Shown: in pieces, positions 1-8,162 of the stretch
Layout: each line of letters begins with the position of its first letter
Position numbering within the stretch: the first letter of the stretch is position 1
Assembly: GCA_025457865.1 (NCBI GenBank)
Contig: JALOTP010000014.1
Location: 1-42,054 of the forward strand
Reading direction: 5' to 3'
Length of the DNA stretch: 42,054 nt
Origin: Thermoplasmatota archaeon
GTDB taxonomy: Archaea > Thermoplasmatota > Penumbrarchaeia > Penumbrarchaeales > Penumbrarchaeaceae
Notes under the pieces: generated by a model
What the model saw: only the letters and a program-made list of their open reading frames with translations
Databases searched by the model: none
What the model was told of the DNA's origin: nothing
Translations under genes and position numbers: made by a program

Positions 1-895
1 AACCGGTCTCCCTTATCATCTCGAGGTCGTAGCGGGTCCTCTGTTCGAGCCTCTCCGCTTCCAGATGCTTCCCCTGGGACCTGAACCAGGCCAGACGCGG
101 ATCGAGGTCCGTTTCTATCCGGCCAAGGGCATCTCCTAGCTTTGAGGGTTCGATATTATAGTGGGTGGCCGGGAATATCATGACGGCCGGCAGGTCAGCT
201 GTGACCTCCCCGGTAACAGGGTCCATGTACTGGACCTTCGCCACCCTATCGCCCTCTATCACCATCCTTATGACGGTCTGGTCGACCGAGCATACCTCGA
301 TCGTCTGACCACGTGCCCTGAAGGTGCCTCTTTCCAACCCCTCCCCCCTCGAATACTGCATCTCGACAAGCCGGGAATAGAGGTCCTTCCTGAGCATCCT
401 GTCCCCGACCCCTATCGTCAGGGTGCTCTTCCTGTACTCCTCGGGAGAGCCAAGGCCGAAGATACAGGATACGGATGCCACTATCACGGAATCGTTCCTT
501 GTCATGAGCGACTGGGTGGCCTTATGCCGGAGCCTGTCTATCTCATCGTTTATGGAGGCGTCCTTCTCTATGTAGAGGTCCTTCTGCGGGACGTAGGCCT
601 CGGGCTGGTAGTAGTCGTAGTACGAAACGAAGTATTCCACGGCATTCTCGGGGAAGAACGTCCCGTACTCGGACGCAAGCTGGGCAGCTAGCGTCTTATT
701 GTGGCTTATGACAAGGGTCGGGACCTTCAACCTCTCAATGACATTTGCGACGGTGAAGGTCTTTCCTGAACCTGTGACACCGAGCAATGTGACGAAACGT
801 TCCCCCCCGTCGAAGGCCGCAACGATGCGATCAATGGCCTCTGGCTGGTCCCCGCCCGGGGAGAAGTCCGATACGACCTTCAGGTCCCTCTGCAT
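1..895 (-). CDS. uvrB: Excinuclease ABC subunit B (UvrB), N-terminal part, cut by window edge
   Basis: UvrB is the DNA-damage-verifying helicase subunit of bacterial-type nucleotide excision repair; it is loaded by UvrA and recruits UvrC. About 298 N-terminal residues are visible and the rest lies beyond base 1. Seen directly: a Walker A motif GVTGSGKT near residue 40, a following helix with SHNKTLAAQLASE, and the beta-hairpin signature YFVSYYDYYQPEAYVP used for strand separation. The ATG start is preceded on the minus strand by GGTGG about eight bases upstream. The gene lies 23 bases behind purN in the same direction, so the two are probably cotranscribed. UvrABC genes in archaea are generally regarded as acquired from bacteria; uvrA and uvrC are not in this window. 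Confidence 0.95.
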   Translation of the reverse strand, partial: MQRDLKVVSDFSPGGDQPEAIDRIVAAFDGGERFVTLLGVTGSGKTFTVANVIERLKVPTLVISHNKTLAAQLASEYGTFFPENAVEYFVSYYDYYQPEAYVPQKDLYIEKDASINDEIDRLRHKATQSLMTRNDSVIVASVSCIFGLGSPEEYRKSTLTIGVGDRMLRKDLYSRLVEMQYSRGEGLERGTFRARGQTIEVCSVDQTVIRMVIEGDRVAKVQYMDPVTGEVTADLPAVMIFPATHYNIEPSKLGDALGRIETDLDPRLAWFRSQGKHLEAERLEQRTRYDLEMIRETG

Positions 896-918
896 ACTTC
901 GTCCACCTATCTCAAAGC

Positions 919-1656
919 TCAGGAGGGACCAGCTAAGTCGTAGAGCCCGTTCTCCCCCTCTATCGTGACACGCCTTCCTATCCTGCGGACCCTGCCGTCA
1001 ACGATGGCCTGTATGATCCGGGGGTACCATCGGTGCTCCTCCACAAGCACCCTCCTGGAAAGAGACTCCTCCGTATCGTTGTCATAGACCCTGACCGGCC
1101 ATTGGAAAATGATAGGGCCATGGTCCACGTCCTCATCGACATAATGGATGGTGAGACCTGTGACCTTGACCCCATGGTCCAGTACATCCCTGTGGGCATG
1201 GGCTCCCGGGAACGACGGCAGCAGGGCAGGGTGGATGTTGACTATCCTGTCCCTCCAGCGGGAGACGAACCATGGGCTAAGTACCCTCATGAAACCTGCA
1301 AGGACCACAAGGCCTATGCCCCGACCGACGAGCACCGTATGGAGCTCCCTCTCGAAATCCTCCCTTGTCCTGTTCCTATGGTCGATGACCACATGAGGGA
1401 TGCCGTGCCTTTCGGCGCGTTCTATGACAGGAGCTCCGGGTACATTGCATATAAGAAGAGATATCCTGAGGTCGGCCTCACCACGTTCGGCCGCATCGAC
1501 GAGCGCCTGGAAGTCCGACCCTCTGCCCGATGCCAGGACCGCGACCAGACCTCCGACCAACTGTTCCGGTGGCGTCACCTTCGCCATCTCGGAGGTCTCC
1601 AAGAACGAGGGATACTCCCCAAGGACCTCCCCCTCCACAGAGGAGACAGAACCCAT
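919..1656 (-). CDS. purN: Phosphoribosylglycinamide formyltransferase (PurN)
   Basis: PurN transfers a formyl group from 10-formyl-tetrahydrofolate to GAR in purine synthesis. The core VAVLASGRGSDFQALVD matches the family N-terminus. The catalytic region has NIHPALLPSFPGAH (catalytic Asn and His) and VDHGPII (catalytic Asp). The length of about 245 residues includes an N-terminal extension of roughly 35 residues before the core. The start is uncertain. The longest frame begins with TTG at 1677. The ATG chosen at 1656 has GAAGG seven bases upstream. Another ATG at 1587, with GGAG upstream, would give a more typical length. A TATA-like element lies at 1711-1720, in the gap after purH. The gene sits between purH and uvrB on the same strand. 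Confidence 0.93.
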   Translation of the reverse strand: MGSVSSVEGEVLGEYPSFLETSEMAKVTPPEQLVGGLVAVLASGRGSDFQALVDAAERGEADLRISLLICNVPGAPVIERAERHGIPHVVIDHRNRTREDFERELHTVLVGRGIGLVVLAGFMRVLSPWFVSRWRDRIVNIHPALLPSFPGAHAHRDVLDHGVKVTGLTIHYVDEDVDHGPIIFQWPVRVYDNDTEESLSRRVLVEEHRWYPRIIQAIVDGRVRRIGRRVTIEGENGLYDLAGPS

Positions 1657-1710
1657 GGAGGAACCTTCTGCATGCAAACGTCGTCACCCCTGACTGCCAT
1701 GGTGCGCTGA

Positions 1711-1720
1711 TATGATATAA
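1711..1720 (-). promoter_or_regulatory. TATA-like promoter element of purN
   Basis: On the minus strand this reads TTATATCATA, an AT-rich box in the 61-base gap between the purH stop and the purN frame. With the usual archaeal TATA-to-start distance of about 27 bases, transcription would begin near 1689, just ahead of purN. It suggests purN can be expressed independently of purH. Motif inspection only. Confidence 0.45.
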
Positions 1721-1737
1721 TTGACGGATGGCCCCTA

Positions 1738-3312
<1,575 letters not shown>

Positions 3313-3341
3313 ACCGTTTTGCAGGTAACGGAGCCTGCCTT

Positions 3342-3350
3342 AAAAAAGAT
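3342..3350 (-). promoter_or_regulatory. T-rich element: possible purH promoter and upstream gene terminator
   Basis: On the minus strand this reads TCTTTTTTA. It lies about 35 bases ahead of the purH ATG and about 20 bases after the stop of the TPR ATPase gene. The T6 run could serve as a simple archaeal terminator for the upstream gene, and the AT-rich box could position transcription initiation near 3319. Both roles are inferred from position and composition. Confidence 0.35.
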
Positions 3351-3369
3351 TCGCATGGGGGGGTCGGAC

Positions 3370-6249
3370 CTATCTTCTCATCCCTTCCATGATGAAGGTG
3401 ACCTCCCTCAGCTTCGAGGCCGTTCTGCTCATGTAATGGATGGCCTTGATCGTCTTGAAGACCTCGGAAGCTTTGATGAGGAGGTCTTTGGCCTTTTCGA
3501 CCTCCATGCACTGGAACCTTATGAGCCCGCCATGGAAATATGTGAGCGCGAGCTGGAACGGTACCTGGAGCTCCTGGAGGACCATCATGGACCTTTCCAT
3601 TTCAGTGTGTGACACCTCGAAGTCCCTTCTCCTTGCGAGCAGCAGGGCATTTATCCTTGCCTTGACCGCATCTATGAGCCGGTCCGACCCGGCCCCCTGG
3701 AGCCCGCCTGGAATGAGGGACGCCCCGTCCTCTGCACATTCGAGGTCCCCGAACTCTATCATCATCTCTATGTAACCTATGAGCGCCTTCTCTGAGACAT
3801 CATCTCCCAGGTTGTCCCTTATCAGTGAGAATGCCAGGTCCGAGAACCTTCGGGCCTCGTCAAGGTCACCCACCCTCATGAGCACGTTCGACATCCTGAC
3901 CAGTGAGAGGGCGGTCTCCTTTGATAGCTGCTTCTCCTCACCCGTCCTTATGGACAGTTTGTAATAGGTCAGGGCCTGGTTGAACTCTCCTAGCTCATTG
4001 TATATGTCACCTATCTCCTGAAGGGCCAGGATATAGGTCGAGGACTTCCCACCGTTGGGGTTCTCGAGGTACCTCATATAGCAATCCAGGGCCCTGTTGT
4101 AGTCCCCTTTGAGGTAATAGACCCTGCCCAGGCCTTTGAAGGTGAGTGCCACCTCGTTCTTGTCCTCAGATTTCTTGGACAGGTGAAGGGAGCGAAGGTA
4201 ATTGTCCGCTGTCTGGTCCCAGTCGAATAGACGTAACAGGGTGTCGCCTATCCTCCGGTAGGCCGATGAAAGGCCCAACGTGACCGATTTACTCTCGCTT
4301 ATGTCCCTAGCCTCATTGTACCTGTTCAGTGCCTTGAACAGCTCGCCCCTGCGCTGGTGGATGTCCCCGAGGGACATGATGACATTGATGCGCACGACCC
4401 AATTGTCCCTGGTATCATCAAGTCGCTCGAAGCAATCCAAGGCACGCTCCAGCTCTTTCTGGGCCTGGTCCAAGAGGGACCTTTCGATGTACCTCTCCGA
4501 GCTCGTCAATGATAGTTCAAGAGAGCTCCTATATTGCTCGCCCATATAGTAGTGCTCGGCCATCCTTGCAGTGGCATCAGGGTCGTTCAGGTCCTTCTTC
4601 TTCTCGAGCCTATCGGCGATCCTCAGATGCATCAAGGCCCTTTTCTCCGGGGGTATGATCGAATGGACGGACTCCCTGACCTTGTTATGCTCGAACACGA
4701 ATCCGTCCTCGGTCTCCCTCAAGAACCTCATCTGCTCCATGGAATCGACCGCATCCAGAATGTCCCCCTCTCCCCTTCCGGTCATTGATATGATATCCTC
4801 AAGCCTGGTCGCCCTGCCTATCACGGAAACGAGCTCAAGTACCTCCCTTGCCAAAGGTTCAAGGGCATTGACCCTTTTTATGAACATGTCCTCCGCAGCG
4901 TCGTGGAAAGGCACCTGAACCTCGGCTGTCCTAGTATTGTTGGTCGATGATGTCCTCAGACGCTCGATGATGTAACGGGGATTGCCTTCGGTCTCCTTGA
5001 AAACTTTTTCCAGCAAGGACTGTTCCGGTGTGCGGCCCAAGATCGATTCCATGAGAAGTCCGGTCGTTGACCTGTCGAACCTGGCGACCTGTATGATATC
5101 GAAGAGCCTTTCTCGGGATATCCTCCTTAGGGCTTCCCTCAAGGGTGTCCGTGAGGTATCATGGTCCCCTTCCTCTAGGTCCATGCCTTCCGGTCTATAT
5201 GACCCGAGGATCAGCATACGTTCGTTCCGAGCCGTTCGGGCCAGATAATGGAGCAGGTTCAAAGTCGTCTTTTCCCCCCACTGAAGGTCCTCTAGGACTA
5301 TGAGCAAGGGGTCCTTCTTTGAAAGTTCCAGGAATATGCTTGGCACAAGCTCATAGGTCGATAAGAGCGGTTTCTGCTCGTCCATGGGCTTATCGGAGGT
5401 GGTATCCTTCCCATCCTCGAGAGGGCGCTCGTAGAGGTCATATGCTGCCAATGTACCGGACAGATGGTCAGATCCTACCATCGGAACATGGACGCACACC
5501 CCACCGTTGCCTGCAGCAAGCTGGTCCATGACCTTGAGCATCCTCTCTACCTTATCCGGACCATTGTGCAACAGAAGAGGTCCGAGCGAACAGTCGATGA
5601 GCGCACAGTGCCTGACCGTTGTGAAGAGGTCACGTATCCTCATCGCCAGCCTTTCGAGCCTCCGTGGACTTACCCCCTTTGACTCATCCGTGTCCACAAC
5701 GATCCTGTCGGCAGGTTCGCAGTTCCCTATTATTTCCTCGCCCAGGTCCGTTCCAGATACCATGATCGTCCTGAAACCCCTACTTTTCAGATCGTTTATG
5801 ACCCGTGGGAGGTCCTCAATGGACGCTTTGAAACTGCCGTGGACCTCGTCCATAGGGACCATGAGGTCGAAAAGAGGCCCTATCATATCCTGGAGGGCGG
5901 GATGTTGCTCATTTATGGTCCGTAGGAAAGCGTCCATGTTCTCCTTTCTGGACAAACCCGGCTGGACCCTGAGATGCTCCTTCAACATCTCGATGAAGGG
6001 GAAAATGGGGGTCTTCCTGTACTCGAGGCACCTGCCTGCAATATGGTGAAAACCTTTTTCCAATGCTACTTCTATTATCTCGGTCACGAGACGGGTCTTG
6101 CCTATTCCCGCTTCGCCCTCTAGGAGCACCATACCGCCCTTGCCGAACGTCGCCGAGTTGAGATGCTCGAAGAGCAGACCTTTCTCACGGACCCTGTTTA
6201 TGAAAGGATGGTTTTCCTTTGTGCGGTGCGGTAGCTGTTCTTGGGACAT
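3370..6249 (-). CDS. STAND/AAA_16-like ATPase with nested DUF835-like domain and C-terminal TPR repeats
   Basis: A large predicted signalling or scaffold ATPase of about 959 residues. Walker A GEAGIGKT is at residues 45-52 and a Walker B-like LLIVLEDLQW at 315-324, in the style of MalT/AAA_16 predicted ATPases. Between them, at about 142-267, is an insert with features resembling DUF835: a GFRTIMVSGTD strand, VSPRRLERLAMRIRDL, and ALIDCSLGPLLLHNG. From about residue 560 the chain is helical with tandem TPRs, for example YLRSLHLSKK and YLKGDYNRALDCYMRYL. No effector domain is recognisable. Start: the longest frame begins at 6273, but the TATA-like box lies directly at that codon (6274-6283), so the in-frame ATG at 6249, consistent with a leaderless mRNA, is preferred. 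Function and ligand are unknown. Confidence 0.8.
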   Translation of the reverse strand: MSQEQLPHRTKENHPFINRVREKGLLFEHLNSATFGKGGMVLLEGEAGIGKTRLVTEIIEVALEKGFHHIAGRCLEYRKTPIFPFIEMLKEHLRVQPGLSRKENMDAFLRTINEQHPALQDMIGPLFDLMVPMDEVHGSFKASIEDLPRVINDLKSRGFRTIMVSGTDLGEEIIGNCEPADRIVVDTDESKGVSPRRLERLAMRIRDLFTTVRHCALIDCSLGPLLLHNGPDKVERMLKVMDQLAAGNGGVCVHVPMVGSDHLSGTLAAYDLYERPLEDGKDTTSDKPMDEQKPLLSTYELVPSIFLELSKKDPLLIVLEDLQWGEKTTLNLLHYLARTARNERMLILGSYRPEGMDLEEGDHDTSRTPLREALRRISRERLFDIIQVARFDRSTTGLLMESILGRTPEQSLLEKVFKETEGNPRYIIERLRTSSTNNTRTAEVQVPFHDAAEDMFIKRVNALEPLAREVLELVSVIGRATRLEDIISMTGRGEGDILDAVDSMEQMRFLRETEDGFVFEHNKVRESVHSIIPPEKRALMHLRIADRLEKKKDLNDPDATARMAEHYYMGEQYRSSLELSLTSSERYIERSLLDQAQKELERALDCFERLDDTRDNWVVRINVIMSLGDIHQRRGELFKALNRYNEARDISESKSVTLGLSSAYRRIGDTLLRLFDWDQTADNYLRSLHLSKKSEDKNEVALTFKGLGRVYYLKGDYNRALDCYMRYLENPNGGKSSTYILALQEIGDIYNELGEFNQALTYYKLSIRTGEEKQLSKETALSLVRMSNVLMRVGDLDEARRFSDLAFSLIRDNLGDDVSEKALIGYIEMMIEFGDLECAEDGASLIPGGLQGAGSDRLIDAVKARINALLLARRRDFEVSHTEMERSMMVLQELQVPFQLALTYFHGGLIRFQCMEVEKAKDLLIKASEVFKTIKAIHYMSRTASKLREVTFIMEGMRR

Positions 6250-6273
6250 GGATACTGTGAGATTGCCACACAT

Positions 6274-6283
6274 GTTTTAAAAC
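6274..6283 (-). promoter_or_regulatory. TATA-like element of the TPR ATPase gene
   Basis: The palindromic GTTTTAAAAC abuts the first in-frame ATG (6273). Counting about 27 bases downstream puts transcription start at about 6251, two bases before the next in-frame ATG (6249). This argues for a leaderless mRNA and the shorter start. A second AT-rich box at about 6288-6300 would lead to the same start choice. Confidence 0.45.
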
Positions 6284-6336
6284 ATTATCTGTCATTTTTA
6301 TCCTCACGGAGAAGATAATGGACCTGGCCTTCAATC

Positions 6337-6344
6337 TTTATATA
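6337..6344 (+). promoter_or_regulatory. TATA box of tRNA-Tyr
   Basis: TTTATATA is centred about 35 bases before the first base of the tRNA, a typical arrangement for an archaeal tRNA promoter with a short 5' leader that RNase P would remove. Confidence 0.65.
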
Positions 6345-6414
6345 CCAAAATCACATAGCCCCCAGAAACACCTATCCCGGCTTGGCTTAGTCTGGCTAGA
6401 GCGGGGGACTGTAG

Positions 6415-6449
6415 TTGGAAACCGGACATATGTCCGGAACCCCGCGGAT
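6415..6449 (+). other. tRNA-Tyr intron (37/38) with bulge-helix-bulge-like splice structure
   Basis: Removing these 35 bases restores a 7-nt anticodon loop (CTGTAGA). Loop bases 32-35 (CTGT) can form four pairs, two of them G-U, with GCGG at 6444-6447. This leaves AG plus an intron base and AT plus A38 as the two bulges, which is the geometry cut by archaeal splicing endonuclease. The intron interior has a strong hairpin, CCGGAC/GTCCGG, around ATAT. Pairing between the 5' bulge and this hairpin is imperfect, so the motif may be a relaxed form. Confidence 0.8.
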
Positions 6450-6473
6450 ATCCCTAGATCCCCAGTTCAAATC

Positions 6474-6487
6474 TGGGAGCCGGGACC
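6474..6487 (+). repeat. 14-bp direct repeat, copy 1 (tRNA-Tyr 3' end)
   Basis: TGGGAGCCGGGACC spans the end of the T stem, the acceptor 3' strand, the discriminator and the CC of CCA. The same 14 bases recur exactly at 6609-6622. tRNA 3' ends are common integrase attachment sites, so the pair looks like an att-type duplication. Confidence 0.8.
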
Positions 6488-6488
6488 A

Positions 6489-6608
6489 ATATCTATATCA
6501 GCATTTTAAAAGCTTGAACTATATAAGGCTCCCAAAATAATTATTCATAAATCTATGACTGGGAAAAAAACGAACAAAATTATGCAATGGTCTTTTTTTC
6601 CCAAGGTG
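6489..6608. other. 120-bp AT-rich interval between tRNA 3'-end repeats
   Basis: The segment is visibly richer in A and T than its surroundings and contains no credible open reading frame. Near its right side is an 11-bp perfect inverted repeat, TGGGAAAAAAA (6560-6570) and TTTTTTTCCCA (6593-6603), with a 22-nt spacer. It could be a hairpin or terminator downstream of the minus-strand surface-protein gene, or the remains of an excised integrated element. Nothing in it encodes an integrase. Confidence 0.4.
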
Positions 6609-6622
6609 TGGGAGCCGGGACC
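6609..6622 (+). repeat. 14-bp direct repeat, copy 2
   Basis: This is an exact second copy of TGGGAGCCGGGACC from the tRNA-Tyr 3' end. It lies 135 bases downstream and is not part of any tRNA fold. It falls just after the stop codon of the minus-strand surface protein. Confidence 0.8.
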
Positions 6623-6645
6623 TTTCCCAAAGCAGGAATTTAGGT

Positions 6646-7467
6646 CTAATAGCTTGGTGTTTTCGAAAGCTCTATCTCTCCCACGGGGTCTGTGACACCA
6701 AGATAGAGGAGCTTGAAAGTACATCCCTCTTTTATGGTCTGCCCCTCCCTGAAATAGAAAATATCGTTCTGACCCAACCTTGTAACGGGAATTATGTCCA
6801 CGAACCGGATATCGGACCCTGGAGGGGCTATGAGAAGATCGCTGACATTCCCTTGCGAAATGGTCCCTGAGGCGGGAGAGTCCAGACGGTAGCTGAAGTT
6901 CGATATCATCTCAACGGAAGAGACCGAAACCACTGTCACCATGAAATATGGATCGAGAGGGCTCCCGCCAGGGACCTTTCCGTAGCGGCATGACATGACC
7001 ACTTCGGGGGGGGTGTTGTTGACGCTGACCATGATGGTCACCCTGGTCGTGGCCTTGTCCCAAAGCTTGCCGTCCGAGACGTTCAGGGTAACAAGATAGG
7101 TCGTGGTGGTCTGGGGCACAGGATAGAAATGTTCGACCTTCGCTCCGACGGCGTCCCGGTCGTTATCGAAGACCCCGTCATTGTTGCTGTCCGTCCCGGA
7201 ATCGATGTCCCAGTAATAACCCAGTTCATCACCGTCGGGGTCCGAGGACCCAGTTCCGTTCAAGAGGGCAGCCTCCCCTGGGCGCACTATCTGCGAAGGA
7301 CCCGAATTGGCCATAGGTACCCTGTTCTTCTCCTCATCTTCATCATTGCCATCTTTGGAGCTGACTTTATCATCCCTGAAGAAAAGTAGGTAGGCTGCCC
7401 CACAGACGACAAACAGGATGATGAGAAAAATCGCTACCGCTTTCAAAGTGGGCTTCTGGCGACCCAT
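6646..7467 (-). CDS. Membrane-anchored extracytoplasmic protein with PKD-like domain
   Basis: A 273-residue protein. Residues about 9-30 form one hydrophobic segment after a basic start, with no lipobox and no recognisable class III pilin cleavage site, so a signal anchor is likely. An acidic linker (DGNDEDEEKN) follows. Then comes a PKD-like beta-sandwich with GSSDPDGDELGYYWDID and a calcium-loop-like DSNNDGVFDND, and YLVTLNVSDG. The C-terminal third is beta-rich and unassigned. The start is supported by GGAGG eight bases upstream. Role: probably a cell-surface protein of unknown partner. It is separated from the upstream small gene by a strong terminator, so it is probably monocistronic. 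Confidence 0.7.
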   Translation of the reverse strand: MGRQKPTLKAVAIFLIILFVVCGAAYLLFFRDDKVSSKDGNDEDEEKNRVPMANSGPSQIVRPGEAALLNGTGSSDPDGDELGYYWDIDSGTDSNNDGVFDNDRDAVGAKVEHFYPVPQTTTTYLVTLNVSDGKLWDKATTRVTIMVSVNNTPPEVVMSCRYGKVPGGSPLDPYFMVTVVSVSSVEMISNFSYRLDSPASGTISQGNVSDLLIAPPGSDIRFVDIIPVTRLGQNDIFYFREGQTIKEGCTFKLLYLGVTDPVGEIELSKTPSY

Positions 7468-7490
7468 ACCTTGCCTCCAGGGAATATCTT

Positions 7491-7524
7491 AAAAAAAAAA
7501 GGGGGGGCTCCTAAGAACCCCCCC
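7491..7524 (-). terminator. Hairpin plus T10 terminator of the small basic protein gene
   Basis: On the minus strand a perfect G7/C7 stem (7501-7507 with 7518-7524) with a 10-base loop is followed directly by ten T residues (7491-7500). It lies 24 bases after the stop of the small basic protein gene. The A-tract also sits about 25 bases ahead of the surface-protein start, so it may contribute to that gene's promoter. Confidence 0.8.
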
Positions 7525-7547
7525 TTGAACGGAGCAAGTGTTCCTTC

Positions 7548-7766
7548 CTACTTTCTCATTATCTTCATCCAGCCCTTGGACTCGTATATGGCGAGCTTCC
7601 TATCGCTAAGGGACCTCTCGAACTCGTCCCAGCCTATGACCTGGAGCCTCTTGTTGTTCCCCTTTGTGAACTGGACTCCCTTTGTCCCGACCACTCTGCC
7701 CGGTTTGAGCCTCTTTCCATCGGCTATCTTCTTCGCTTCGTTCACTGCTATCTTTGTCATTGCCAT
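7548..7766 (-). CDS. Small basic protein of unknown function
   Basis: About 72 residues, rich in Lys and Arg, with no Cys and no membrane segment. Visible stretches are KIAVNEAKKIADGKRL, GRVVGTKGVQF and ESKGWMKIMRK. The GRVVGTKGVQFTKG segment looks like a short beta-hairpin that might bind nucleic acid, but I do not recognise the family. The start at 7766 is chosen because GGAGG at 7778-7782 is well spaced for it; in-frame ATGs at 7775 and 7760 are alternatives. A TATA-like box lies at 7827-7837 and a strong terminator follows, so this is a well-defined single-gene transcript. Confidence 0.65.
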   Translation of the reverse strand: MAMTKIAVNEAKKIADGKRLKPGRVVGTKGVQFTKGNNKRLQVIGWDEFERSLSDRKLAIYESKGWMKIMRK

Positions 7767-7826
7767 TCGGACCATCCTCCGCAGAGGGAAGTAAACTCCC
7801 CTACCCAGACGGTAGAATGATTGCTG

Positions 7827-7837
7827 GATATTTAAAA
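7827..7837 (-). promoter_or_regulatory. TATA-like element of the small basic protein gene
   Basis: On the minus strand this reads about TTTTAAATATC. Transcription would begin near 7805, giving a leader of some 40 bases that contains GGAGG. Confidence 0.5.
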
Positions 7838-8162
7838 CCTTCTTTCTGGCCTACCTTTTTTACGGATTTTTTCATTGCGAATGTATCTTTTCATCATCCT
7901 GAACTACCATAGGTGGTTTTGTCATTCAGGGGTAAGCACGGTCATCATTTCCGAACCGCCCTCCAGCATCATTCATAGGGAAGGATGGATATGTCGATAG
8001 AAAAAGAACCACTTTTATTTATTTTTTGGAAAGAAAATGATAGTAATGTTACATATCATTCCCTGAGAACAGGCCCATTAGTCCCGGTAAGGGGCTATGA
8101 CGGGATAGGGTCCAAAAAAAAGAAGTAAGCGAAACGAACTATGCGATCCCAGGGAATGGCCC
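7838..8162. other. Intergenic region with two possible RNA hairpins and a TATA-like box
   Basis: No convincing gene is present. A TATA-like TTTTATTT at 8013-8020 would start transcription near 8043, leaving about 120 bases of leader before the nucleotidyltransferase gene. That leader can form an 11-bp two-part hairpin: GGCCC (8072-8076) with GGGTCC (8108-8113, one bulge) and GTCCCG (8081-8086) with CGGGAT (8101-8106). Further upstream CCTGAA (7898-7903) can pair with TTCAGG (7925-7930). CTGAGAACAGGCCCA (8063-8077) is repeated exactly inside the downstream coding region (8215-8229). A structured leader or a small RNA is possible but unproven. Confidence 0.35.

Larger units (their letters stand above)
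6376..6488 (+). tRNA. tRNA-Tyr (anticodon GUA) with intron and encoded CCA
   Basis: A complete cloverleaf can be drawn. The acceptor stem is CCCGGCT (6376-6382) with AGCCGGG (6478-6484). The D stem is GCTT with GAGC. The anticodon stem is GGGGA (6404-6408) with TCCCT (6451-6455). The loop CTGTAG plus A carries anticodon GTA at 6411-6413. The T stem is CCCAG with CTGGG around TTCAAAT. The discriminator A is at 6485 and CCA is encoded at 6486-6488. C1:G72 with A73 is the known tyrosine identity set in archaea and eukaryotes. A 35-nt intron interrupts the gene after position 37, the canonical site. It is transcribed divergently from the TPR ATPase gene. Confidence 0.95.

Noticed and set aside
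6318..6509. Open frame of 63 codons across the tRNA-Tyr gene
   Set aside because: It runs through the tRNA, its intron and its promoter and has no ribosome site; the tRNA explains the sequence.
6646..7467. Surface protein as an archaeal type IV pilin
   Set aside because: The N-terminus has a hydrophobic anchor but no recognisable class III signal cleavage site, and a PKD-like domain follows.
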